Positions 11,087 through 22,299 of a stretch of DNA of 64,000 bases are shown here, piece after piece (position 1 is the stretch's first letter; each line of letters opens with the position of its first letter). The translations under genes and the position numbers were made by a program. This stretch comes from Parietaria judaica (lineage: Eukaryota > Streptophyta > Magnoliopsida > Rosales > Urticaceae), in contig OX940864.1 of assembly GCA_954871525.1 (NCBI GenBank), positions 7,496,001-7,560,000 of the forward strand, read 5' to 3'. The notes beneath the pieces were generated by a model. The model ran no database searches. It was not told the origin of the DNA and worked only from the letters and a program-made list of their open reading frames with translations.

Positions 11087-14000
11087 ATGAGCAGCGAAGC
11101 TTTTGATGGAGAAGCGTTGACTGAGAAGTTAACAAAGCTTAACAACTCGCAACAAAGCATTGAATGTATCCTTGATATTGTGTATGTATGATATCTTGTT
11201 ATTGCGTATTATTAGTTTTCTTCATTGTAATTTCATAATGAAATTTGTCCTCTGTCAAAATTCATTATATTTATACATCGTTATTTACATAAGATTGGGA
11301 TCAAATTGCTTTTGTATATAGTTTTTTTTTTTTTTTTTTTTTATCAAATCTTATTACAATATGAGCAAATATCTCCGAAATGTTATTCCTGGATTTGATT
11401 TGACTCTATGTCAGGCTTATTCTTAATTGTTTCATCTTCTCGTTACTCTGCTTTTGTTGGAAAGAAAGCTAAATGATCTCCTTTGAGAGCAGTCAGTTTT
11501 AGCGTTAGGCAGTTTAAGCAAAATAAATTTCTCCTTTCACAATGTTTAGAATTAATTTGATTTTTTTTTCCTAATATTTTTATCTGTCTTATTTAGTGTA
11601 TTTCCTTAACTATCTGATCAGCATTGTCTCGATGGTGTATATCTCACCGGAAGAAGGCTAAGCTGATAGTTGAAACATGGGAAAAATGCTTCAACTCTTC
11701 CCAGAAAGAAAAACGTATTTCTTTTCTATATTTGGCCAACGATATCTTGCAAAATAGCCGACGTAAGGGCAGTGAGTTTGTAAATGAATTCTGGAAAGTT
11801 CTTCCCGGTGCTCTCAAGCACGTACAAGAAAATGGAGACGAACATGGAAAGAAAGCTGTAGCTAGATTGGTAACACCCCTGATATTTTCTTTACAATTTA
11901 CGATGCTAGATAGTTTTCTTAAACAGTTATGGCTTCTCTATTATTTATATCACTAAGGCTCTTTCGGTTATTTATGTTAATAAAGGTACTTTAGTCTTTT
12001 CTTGTTTTGGTCTTAGGGTTTTCGTCATCTCCTATAGGCGCCCATCGCTGTGGCCGTCGGGGTTTTATGCTTTGCTTTGTCTTGTATTGCTTAGCATCGT
12101 TTAGGTCGAGATTGTTTATTGTTTCGTTGCATCATAATAGAGAAAATGGGATCATCACATTGGTGAATTCCCGTTGGCCAAAACTGTGTTTGGATCCTAC
12201 CAATAGTATAAGTTTGACCCTAAATAAGTTGTTATATCCAGGTTGATATTTGGGAGGGAAGAAAAGTTTTCGGCTCCCGAGGGCACAGTCTTAAAGATCA
12301 AATGCTGGCTAAAAATCCCTCTAATCTTCCTGTAAGTCAAGTAAAGACTGCAAATCCAATCAAGATAGTGAAAAGGGATGCACATTCAGTAAGAATTGTA
12401 AGTTTTTCTTCTCGTTTTTTTTTTATTATAAAATTTTTCTTTTTGATACTCAATTATTTGTACACAATTCATGTTTGATACACACGAGCCTGATTTTTAC
12501 TTGTCATTAATTATAGAAATTAGCCATTGGAGGTCTGCCAGAAAAGATTATTACCGCATTCGAATCTGTCCTTGAAGAACATCTTAATGAGGAAGCTGCT
12601 CTAAACAAGTGTAGCACAACTTTACAATATGTTGGAAAAATTGAAGAAGATGTCGAAAAGGCTTTGACTCAAGGTATATGCGTTTTTAATTAGAATTTAA
12701 TGTTTTCTTGATGTTAAGTATGCTGCAAAAATTATTAATATATGTGATCTAAGGCTATATATAAATTAATCAGTTCTGATCCTTTTTTGAAATATCGTCC
12801 ACACCTTTCATGTGTAATTAAATTTTAACTTGCGATAAATTTAGCAGTTTGGTTATGACTTTGGGATATCGATCTCATCATGTTTCTTGAACTGAAAGAA
12901 TGCCACTGCCCATGTTGAAAAAATCCATTACAATGTCCAGATTCGGTGGTTTATTAAGGATGTGATTATACTATAGATTATTTTTAATGTTATAGGAGAG
13001 AGTTTCAATTCTTTATATATACATGGCAGACAAATTCCTTATTTTCGATGAATGTGTGATTTTTTCCTTCCTGATTTGTCTTGTAATGATATTTGTAATG
13101 CTGAGAAATTGAATATATATACATGAATATATTTGCATATTATTTATTTTTTGTTTTTGGTTTCCATAAGAATGAGCAAGGAATCTGCTTTTCTTTTTTA
13201 GAGAAAACAATTAGGATTTTTTATTTATTTATATATATATATATATTTTTGCAGGAAATCAACTGGGATCTGGAGTTCAGGATGACTTACAAGAACAGGA
13301 AAATGTACTCACTCAGTGTATTGAAAAACTCGAAAAGGCCGAGGCAACTAGGAATTCACTAGTTTTACAGCTCAAAGATGCGCTTCAAGAACAAGTATTA
13401 AAACTTTTTTCGAAGTTTGTCTAGTTTGATGTTTTTAGATTTGCATCGACTCATTGACTTATGTTACGAGCTTTTATAATTATGTCAGGAATTAAAGCTG
13501 GCCGACATTCGCTCTCAGTTGCAAGTGAGTAACAATTATCTTATCATTTTATTTCTGAATTAGGAGGTTCTAGTTTTTACTTCTCATATTATATACGAGT
13601 TTCGAGGTGAAAAAAAAAAGCGATAGATAGTTGTCATTAGATTCTGCAAACTGTAGGAAAAATTCTGTTAATTAGGTCAGGTGCTGTTTTTTGTTTATTA
13701 TTCTTCATGCCTTCATTTCTAACATTTGTCAGTGATTTTGTTGGACCCCCATTAGATTGTCATTAATTTGTCTTTTCTTTCATTAGGGGTCTCACCGTTA
13801 GGGTTATCTTTGATATAGCCCATAGAAGGCGACCACCATTAGGGTTAGCCATGGTGTTTGATTAGTGGAAAATTCCTATCGAACATCGCCGGGAGAGTTT
13901 TCCGGTTTGATTCTCGAATTAGAGACCGGGTCTTATCAAATTTCCACTAATCAAACGTAATAATAGGAATTTTCCACTAATGCAGGCCTAACATAGTTTT

Positions 14001-15224
14001 TGTTTAATGACATTTATGTGTGTGGTTTTAGCTTGGGCGGTTTTATTGAACCCCTATTGCTTTGGGAAAATATTGGAGCATTGAGTTCAAGTTTTGTTTC
14101 CTATCACGTGTCAAGATAAGTCTGTGATAGGAACCGAACATGAACTCATAGACCAACGACAAATTGCCGAACACTTTTTTCGATCAACAAACGTTACAAA
14201 ACGCCTTTCCTTCGGTTGCTAGGCGAACACTCCACAATTTGGTTAGGTTTCGGGAAACCTTTTTTGTGTTAATCATAAAAAGTGCTAAATTTGTTTGGCA
14301 AACCATGTTTGTCAAGTTTTTCAAAATTGGTTTGGAAAAATTGAATTTTGGTTTGAAAATTTATTGCCAAACTTGTTCTGGTTTTCTTTATGTGGCTTAG
14401 AACAGACTGCCTATCTAATAGTAGGCCAATTATTGTTTCTGTTTCGTTTCCGTTCAGACATTTTTCATAATTGAGTCCTTTGTTCATCAATTTGGTTGAA
14501 ATTCTGCTCGAACTCTGTCAGTTAAACAACTAACAAAAAAAAATATCCCATGCAGATTGCTAGACGCCAGATTGAGCAGGGAATAAACATCAGAACCAGA
14601 CTCACACCGTCAAACAACATCACAAATCGAACAACTGATCCCATGACGATCGTCGAACACAATGCCTTTGCTGTACCGATCGGTGCCCAATCTCAGCCGC
14701 CGGTCTCCTACGCCCCTTTCAAAAACACCGAAGAAGATAGCAAAAAATCGGCTGCGGCCGCCGTCGCCGCCAGGCTGGCGGCCTCCGCATCCTCAGCTCA
14801 GATGCTAACCTCTGTCCTCTCCTCCCTCGTCGCTGAGGAAGCTGCCTCCAACAACGGCGGCAACGGCTTCCCGATGTTCTCACTAGAAAAACGGCCAAAG
14901 CTCGAGAAACCGATGCCACCGCCCGACCCTGCAAATTCTGAGGCGGCCTCTGCCGGTTACTTCTCTTTCGTGCCGCCGCAACCGAATCAGTACGTCCAAT
15001 CCGCAATGCCGTTCGGGTACGGACAGGGCGGCCTTCCACCACCGCCACCAATGACAATGCCGCCGCACTTCGCGATGCCAAGGCCGAATCCGCCGTCACC
15101 ACAGCAGCAGCCGCAGATGCAGCCACAGCCCGCCAATGGGACATTTTACCGGCCACCGCCTGCAGGAATGGGTTTCTACGGCCAAACTCACCCGCCGGCA
15201 GCTCCACCGGTTCATCGGCAGTGA
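11087..15224 (+). CDS. RPRD1-like protein with CID (RPR) domain
   Basis: Nuclear regulator predicted to bind the phosphorylated C-terminal domain of RNA polymerase II. Coding exons are 11087-11165, 11622-11869, 12242-12397, 12517-12673, 13255-13394, 13489-13524 and 14556-15224, all in phase, giving 494 residues. A non-coding first exon ends near 9832 and joins at about 11063. The CID domain fills residues 1 to about 135, with NNSQQSIESLSRWCISHRKK, the diagnostic YLANDILQNSRRKG, and the end of the domain at VARLVDIWEGRKVFG. Residues about 165-275 are charged and helical, like the coiled-coil CREPT/RPRD part (KLAIGGLPEKI, QENVLTQCIEKLEKAE). The last exon is low complexity, rich in Ala, Pro and Gln. 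I chose the start at 11087 because it gives the canonical N-terminus and opens directly into the CID. Intron 7 (1.03 kb) carries two inverted repeats. Confidence 0.93.
13855..13981. repeat. inverted repeat in intron 7 of the CID gene
   Basis: The arm GTTTGATTAGTGGAAA at 13855-13870 is matched by its reverse complement at 13941-13956. The overlapping 19-mer at 13861-13879 is matched perfectly at 13963-13981. One left arm can therefore pair with two right arms. It is probably a foldback transposon relic. Confidence 0.8.
14079..14154. repeat. second imperfect inverted repeat in intron 7
   Basis: An arm starting TTGAGTTCAAG and ending CCTATCAC (about 14079-14105) pairs with a right arm starting GTGATAGGAACC (about 14130-14154) with a few mismatches. 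It is another foldback-like relic in the same intron. Confidence 0.65.
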
Positions 15225-16300
15225 GTTTTTCCTTTCCCGGGAAATTTATCGGACCTAATCTTCTGTACATTACTAGGATTTAAGTAGTGAATCTCTTTAC
15301 AAATGGTAAGGGATGTAATTCAATTGTAGATTTTGAAGCTATGTACTTTGCCTCGTTCTGTATCAAATCTAACCGGAAAACTGCTAGAGTGAGGTCTCGA
15401 AACGTTCCCGTATTTCATGCTGCCTTCGGCGAATGCCGGAAATTCTTGCCTGCTCAGGGACGGCTCGAGATTATTTGCAGACTTACTTCGATTGGAGAGC
15501 TAATCATCAGAGTTAAGCTGTTTTTCTTATTTAAAGATGTTGTAACTATGTCAAATAATTATAATATTTACGAAACTAAGTGCCTATTTTTCATTTTAGG
15601 AAACTAATGCTTACTGATTAGTATTTAGTTTTTAGAAATTAATTGTCTGCTGATAATTTGCTTGAAGTAGACCACTTTTTGGTAGCTTAAGGGCTAAAGT
15701 GTCATAATGCGGAAAATGATGGAAACTCAGCTAAATTTCTCAAAGTTTCTTTCATACTTACCAAAATGAAGAATATTTGGTATTTTATTCATCCAAAGTT
15801 GCATATATATATATATATATATACGTGATTTCTGTAGAGGATTTATCAATCGTTGAGTATTTGTGAAGATTTTATTGGCAAAATTCTCAACTTTGTCAAT
15901 CATAATGAAATTTAATTAAAATCGCTGCTATAAAGATTTCATAAAACTGTGTAAAAATTATGTATCTAAATTTATGGGAGACCTAAACTTTGACAGTAAT
16001 TTGTGAGCGAGCTAACACATTTATTTATTTTTCATTTAATTGAACAAAATCAATAGATTAGATTAGGAGAGAGACTGTTACGAAGTAATAACTATGTTTA
16101 ATTTATTTCAAACACCGCTAAGATTGTAAAATATACTCTTACGCAAGCTGAGCGTCGCGCACAAGTTAACATGTTTTTTTTCAATCTTTCAACGTATTAG
16201 GCCAATGTAGTACTTTTTAAAAGTAAAAGAGGCAATTCTGCGAAAACATAAATTATAAGGGGGAATAATGCACAAACGGCCAAAGTTGAGGGGTATTTGT
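15225..16300. other. 3' UTR and spacer between CID and ELMO genes
   Basis: Probable 3' untranslated region followed by AT-rich spacer with a TA run near 15805-15822. No further gene was recognised. Confidence 0.55.
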
Positions 16301-16942
16301 GGCGAACTTGAAAATTTTCGTGAAACTCGTTCTCTGTCTGGGAGAAGTCTTAAGAAGGAAGAGAAAGAATAAGGAAGGAAGGAAGGAAGTGAAGAAGAAA
16401 CAAGCACATCAATCAAATCAAATCAAATCATTATAATTTCGAAATCAAAAGCTTGAATTTCCGAGGATTTAGCTTCACAAGGAAGTAATCAATCATCGCA
16501 ATCTCAGTTTCAAGGTTTCCTTCGATTCATTCGCACTCCATATTCCTGCTTTTCTCTCTTCTTCTATGCTCGTGCTAATCTATCTCTTCTCATCTCTTCG
16601 AGCTTTCAAGGTTCGTAATTCGTTCCAGTTTGTTGCTAGTTTTTCAAATTTTGATTTCGGTTCTGGTGTTAAACCCTTTTGGATCTCGGCAATTGTATAT
16701 TGCGAATGGTTCCGACTTTTTGCTTGAATTCCTAGGTTTCGATGCTCAGTAACTGCGAAATCATTCAGAATTCCGGGTTTGATGCATCGATTAACGATCT
16801 AAAAATAGGAATTTTGTTATGTTAGCCATTGAATTTGAGCTAAATCTCACCAAGATTAATGTCATTTTTTGTATTAATTCCTTGAAGGATTTACTGCTTT
16901 TACTTACTGTAGATGAATTTTCGGTAATTTGTGCAGGAAGTA

Positions 16943-19900
16943 ATGACTTTAAGAACTTTGAGAAGGCGGCTCCGTCATGCTGACGTGGACGGAAGAGGGC
17001 ACGAGCACTTGGAGCCGTCGGATGTTGATGGGCTTGACGAGCCTCTTCTCGGGAATTACAACTCCGACGAGCGGCGTGCTGAGGTGGGACTGCAAATTTA
17101 GTATCTTCATTGTTATTTAAGGAATGAATTTGAGTTAATATTGTTCTGTTGCGTTTTTTTTTTTATATTATATTTTGTTACTTAGGATGATCAGCTTGAT
17201 GATTTGGACGATGAGCGCAGGAAGGAACGCCATCATTGGACTTCACTATTTTCTCAGTTAATTGCACAATGGGCACAGTGGCTTGGTACGTATCGAGTGA
17301 TTTTAGCGATGTTCTCTTCTTCTTTGAGAAATGGGTTTAAAATTTGTTCTTGCCATTTTTTTGTTTTTACTTTTTTTGCTCAATTAGTTTTATTTGCTTG
17401 CGATGGTCACAGTTGTGACTTGTTATGCGTGGAGTGATGTTAGTGTCAATTTCATCTTAACAAAAGGGGATATCAATATTGTGCTCAAGGTTTGAAATCG
17501 TTAATTTGTGAACCGAGGCTTTTTCCTTAGCATTGCAATCGTTAATTTCATAAAATATCATATATCTCATACAATTCATTACCAACGCATTAAATTCCAT
17601 CAATTCACGGATTTAATCTTATATCATAAAATTCATTGAAGGTTTTAGGGTCTTAGGATTTCTATGTGATGAGGGAAATAGAAACCTTAACTGTTTTAAA
17701 TAATAAGCAAAACATGGCCAAATTGCGTATAACACCCAGGCCTAGCCTTAGGCGTGAGCCTCAGATGCATTTTTATTTTTGCTTAAAAATTGTTATTATA
17801 TGCTTTTTGTTGTCTGATTTTGTTGTGTCTACAGATGAACTATGATCGTTTCTCTAATTTTATTTATTCTTTTTGCGATTTTGACTCTCGCTTAATGCTT
17901 TAGTTTTTCTATTTGTAGCAAATATTGTAACTGCGCCTGGATCATTTGTAGGATGGCTTTTTACCCTTCCTTTTGGTGCAAGTAACGCTCTAAACAATCA
18001 GCTGCTTAGACCTTCCCTTAGTCCCTTGCAGGTAATTCCTAAACTAAAGTACCCTTTTTTTCTTCTACTTATTTACTTGTTTAATCACATGTTTTTTATA
18101 TATCTTGCATGATGCGTGTTATGATGGGTGTTTGTTCTCTTCTTTTAGAAGCTTTGTGCCTTATGAGAGAGAGCAAAATTCTTTGCATTTTGTTGGTGAA
18201 TGTGATGTTCCGTAATGTGAATATTATACTTAATATATCATATATATTATATATATGTATATTTCTTGTTCAATGTGCAAGAATTATCCATATCATGCAC
18301 ATATAAAAATACGAAAGAGATGAATCTTGGCTCTTCCTCTTTTTTTATGTTTCTTGATTTTTGCTTTGAACTTCTATTCTAAATGCTATTTTGTGCCCTT
18401 AGGAAGAACGACTCGGAAATTTAAGAAAAAGACTTGAGGTCCCCTTTGATGGTTCTCGTGTGGAGCATCAGGTAGGTCCTGTTTAAGCTTTAGTTTATCG
18501 TGAATTATTGTTTAGATAATTGAATATTGTAGTGGATAAATGGATACAGTTTCACATTTTTCGTATTGTAAATTGTGTTTGAATCGGTTGGTGTAGGATG
18601 CACTGAAGCAACTGTGGAGGCTGGCATTTCCGAGTAAGGAGCTTCCTTCTCTAAAGTCGGTGCTCTGGAAAGAGATGGGTTGGCAAGGATCCGACCCATC
18701 AACCGATTTCAGGTTTGTGATCGTCTCTTCCCGAAACTGTCCATGGTTTCAGGGTGGAAGTTCTACTTTGGAAACCAGATCATCGGAATTCGAAAACTGG
18801 AAAAATTCTTGTTTTCGAGGACAAAAACCATGTAGCCAGTTACCAGTATTCATATTTCTTGAGGTCCAAACCTGAACACAATTACTGGTTTATCACTTTT
18901 TTAGCCTTATTATTCTAGGCTTTTCTAAAGGTTCTTAGGTTTTTTGCATACTAATTGAAAAACCAGTTCTACTCCAGAATCGGTTTAAAAACCAGTTTCT
19001 CGAGAAAAAAAAAAATTTGTTTTCGTAATAAAATGGTTCCAGTTTTTAAGTTTAAAAAAATTTAAAAATGGTTCCCGAGAATATATGCCGTTAATATTTT
19101 AAACTTCATTGCAGGGGTGGAGGTTACATATCATTGGAGAATCTTATCTTTTTCGCCAAGGAATATCATGTAAATACTTTTCAAGTTTCATTTATGCTTG
19201 CATTTTTATTTCATTTTACCTAATGTTTATCTTTAAAAGCTTACCTCAAGTGGGAATTTTCAGATTCTAATGACGCAATGGCCTTTAATGTACACACACA
19301 CAAATATTAATGGCTGCGACGGAATTAGAGCTTAGTGGGAAATTTCTTAGTGCTAAAACCACGTAAATTTTCAGGAATCGTTCCAAAGATTGTTGCACAA
19401 ACAGGACGGAACGAGAGCCGAGTGGGAATACCCGTTTGCGGTAGCCGGAATCAATATTTCGTTTATGCTCGTTCAAATGTTGGATCTTCAGTCAGGTTAG
19501 ATACAAGCACATCCCTGTAACGGAATCGTGGTTTTTTTTTTTTTCACTTGTAAATTGTTACAAAAATTGATGTTTTCCCTCAGATTTTAAGCCGTGTGTA
19601 ATCCACGCAGTAGCGTCTAGGGACAAATTTTACAAAACAACCGATTATTTTAATGATTACAAGGAAAACACTCTCACAATTGTATATTAAAATAAACTAA
19701 TCTCGTCTTGCAGGAGTGCCAACTTCTCCGGCGGGAATCCGTTTCATGGAACTGCTCGGAGAAGATGACATGGCATTCGACAATCTCTTCTGCGTCGCCT
19801 TCCAAATGATGGACGCTCAGTGGCTTGCAAAGCGAGCTTCGTATATGGAGTTCAACGTAAGATAATAGTAAGAAGTCTTCTTGTCTTTGTGTGTGAGATT

Positions 19901-20033
19901 GTGCATTCTGTTATGGTGTTGTGTTTTTCAGGAGGTTCTGAAGAGCACAAGAACGCAACTCGAGCGAGAGCTGGCGATTGATGATGTGTCAACTGTGAAA
20001 GACTTGCCTGCTTATAACTTGTTGAGAAGATAG
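16943..20033 (+). CDS. ELMO/CED-12 domain-containing protein
   Basis: Nine coding exons join in phase: 16943-17083, 17186-17285, 17919-18031, 18403-18471, 18597-18712, 19115-19169, 19375-19495, 19714-19856 and 19932-20033, giving 319 residues. A 5'-UTR exon appears to end near 16515, with its acceptor at 16936. The first 80 residues are acidic and basic by turns (DEPLLGNYNSDERRAE, DDLDDERRKERHHW). The ELMO domain follows from about residue 120 to 290: KQLWRLAFPSKELPSLKS, LWKEMGWQGSDPSTDFRGGG, SLENLIFFAKEY, EWEYPFAVAGINI and FDNLFCVAFQMMDAQWLAKR. In animals ELMO proteins act with DOCK exchange factors or as Arf GTPase activators. The plant role is little known, so the function here is inferred from the domain only. 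Size and exon pattern look complete. Confidence 0.94.
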
Positions 20034-21286
20034 TTCCTTTTTAATTTGGTGAAACCATGCATCATAGAGTTTACACTGTACAAGGATAACACACAACTTA
20101 ATGAATTCTTCTGACGGCAATTTACAATTAACATTTATGAATTATGATTATTCATAATTTCTGTAAATATTCTCGTAAATTGGCGGCGAGCGCCAAAATT
20201 TGAATGAACCAAAATTTCCAACACCCATTGTTTGATAGAATACAAGGAGAGTCTATCAAGAGAGCAACAGAGCTAATGTGGCTTACTTATAATTTTTGCA
20301 TAATTATTTCCTAATAATGATACGAACTCATAGAATCCTGTCCGATGATCCAATTTTTCCGGGTAAACTGATTGTGCCATCCAAATTTATGAGTAATTGG
20401 CGGATATGTCTCCTTAATTTTGTTTATTGGTAAGTGATCTTTTATATTTTACTTCGCCTTCTCTAACTCTCATTTTGGAACATAATTTTTCCCTCACATT
20501 GCACTTTGTACCATTTCACCTTATCATCTTATCACTTTATAAACCAATTTGGAATTTTGATTATTTTGAAGAAATTAATTACTTTTAGGCTACAAAATCG
20601 CCTTATCGAATATTCGATATTTATAAGTGGTAAAAGTTTGGGTTTTTTTTTTTTAATAAAAAAAACTATATTTACCAATTTAATGAATGAAAAATAGGCT
20701 AAATGTTCAAATACACCATCATCCGATAAGCTCTTCCTTTTTATGTCGAAAAATCAACTCTGGAACTCAAAATATAAGTTCATATCGGAACTTGAAAAAT
20801 CCAACATGTCTGTATACCAATTGTCAGTAATCGATCAACGATCCGACAAAGCTAAAAAGATTGAACTCCTTTTGAATTATTAAGTAAAAAATGGTCAATT
20901 CCAGTTACTACCGGAACCGGTGCGGGTAGATGGAGAAAAACCGAGCGGCTCCTGATGGGAGTCTGATCCTTTATGATTCAAGGGGCATCAATAGTTTCCA
21001 TACTCGAAGATATACATACCAAAACAACATCATCCATCATAATTGCGTGTAACACAAGTCATTAATCCAACAACATTAGACTTTAAATCCTTGATGAAAA
21101 CAAACAATTCGAAAACGACACACGACACACCACCGTAGTAGCCACCAACCAACCACAACGACACTACTTTCTACAAACCAAAGTTGCAGAGAAACGAAAA
21201 ATATCCCATTTCTCATCCCTTTCTCCCCCAATTTTTGTTCTTCTATTTTCTATAGGAAACGGGGTTACCTTCGATGCACGATCCGA
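20034..21286. other. spacer between convergent ELMO and calmodulin genes
   Basis: Holds the 3' ends of two convergent genes and AT-rich spacer. No additional gene or clear transposon end was seen. Confidence 0.55.
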
Positions 21287-22092
21287 TCACTTCGCCATCA
21301 TGACTTTGACGAACTCCTCGTAGTTGATCTGGCCGTCCCCGTCGACGTCGGCCTCGCGGATCATCTCGTCGACCTCCTCGTCGGTGAGCTTCTCCCCAAG
21401 GTTGGTCATCACGTGGCGGAGCTCAGCAGCGGAGATGAATCCGTTCTGGTCCTTGTCGAAAACCCGGAAGGCCTCCTTCAGCTCCTCCTCAGAGTCGGTG
21501 TCCTTCATCTTCCTGGCCATGAGGTTCAAGAACTCGGGGAAGTCGATGGTGCCGTTTCCGTCGGCGTCGACCTCGTTGATCATGTCCTGGAGCTCAGCTT
21601 CCGTCGGGTTCTGCCCCAGAGACCTCATCACGGTTCCCAGTTCCTTCGTGGTGATGCAACCTGCATAGTCATGGCAACAAATCAGGGAAAAGAGCTAAAT
21701 GTGCCTCGTTGATAATTTTTTTTTTTTACAAAAAACGGACAAAATCATTTCAAATTCCCTAGGGCAAAATCAAACAAGAAAATACAAGATCTTATTCAAA
21801 TCCATGCTTCACGAATCATATACCTAATTCCAAGAGTTCAAAAGGAAGAAAACGCTAAAAAGTCAACACCGAAATACAAGGACTTCTTCAAACAAACACC
21901 AAAATTTCATCACCGGAAAGATTCAATACGATCGCAGGCTAGATCTGAATAAGCAGAGATCTGTATAGTATATATCTATATGTGTATATGTGTAGAGCGA
22001 GAGGGAGAGATCGAACCATCGCCGTCCTTGTCGAATAGGCTGAAGGCTTCCTTGAACTCAGAGATCTGGTCGTCGGTGAGCTGATCCGCCAT
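21287..22092 (-). CDS. calmodulin, copy 1
   Basis: Calcium sensor that binds four Ca2+ through EF-hands and then binds target enzymes and channels. Exons are 22017-22092 (25 codons plus one base) and 21287-21660; the 356-bp intron splits the codon for Gly26 inside loop I, the intron position usual in plant calmodulins. The product has 149 residues, the exact family length. EF loops are DKDGDGCITTKE (with plant-typical Cys27), [24 protein letters not shown] and [12 protein letters not shown], all with a normal Asp at position 1. Start [13 protein letters not shown] and end [10 protein letters not shown] match canonical plant calmodulin. The third codon position is GC-rich compared with the flanks, normal for a highly expressed conserved gene. 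Confidence 0.98.
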
Positions 22093-22236
22093 TGCTGATA
22101 AGGAAATAGCTGGCTTCCTGTCTGAGATTTTCTTGGCCGAGAAAATTCAATGGAAAATTTTCCGAGAAAATCTTTAATAGAAAGCGTTATCGGATTATTG
22201 AATTTCTCTGCGAAATAGAAATGAAAATAAGAAGCT

Positions 22237-22285
22237 ATTTTTATACAGTGCCAACGCGTCCTTTCGCCTTTAAACTTGGGCCCAC
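22237..22285 (-). promoter_or_regulatory. calmodulin copy 1 core promoter: TATA box and GGGCCCAC element
   Basis: On the minus strand TATAAAAAT (22237-22245) lies about 145 bp upstream of the ATG, and GTGGGCCC (22278-22285) lies further upstream. GGCCCA-type sequences are TCP/site II-like elements in plant housekeeping promoters. The same TATA context (TATAAAAATAGCTT-like) and GGGCCCAC occur upstream of copy 2, which supports a shared duplicated promoter. Confidence 0.65.
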
Positions 22286-22299
22286 CTTATTCTAATCAT

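Noticed and set aside
14719..15270. 183-residue open frame antisense to the last exon of the CID gene
   Set aside because: The sense frame matches the gene structure. The antisense frame is an Arg/Ala-rich shadow of a GC-rich exon.
21324..21712. Long open frames antisense to calmodulin copy 1 (and similarly at 25508-25746)
   Set aside because: They mirror the conserved calmodulin exon. GC-rich biased codons keep the antisense frames open, and there is no independent evidence of a gene.
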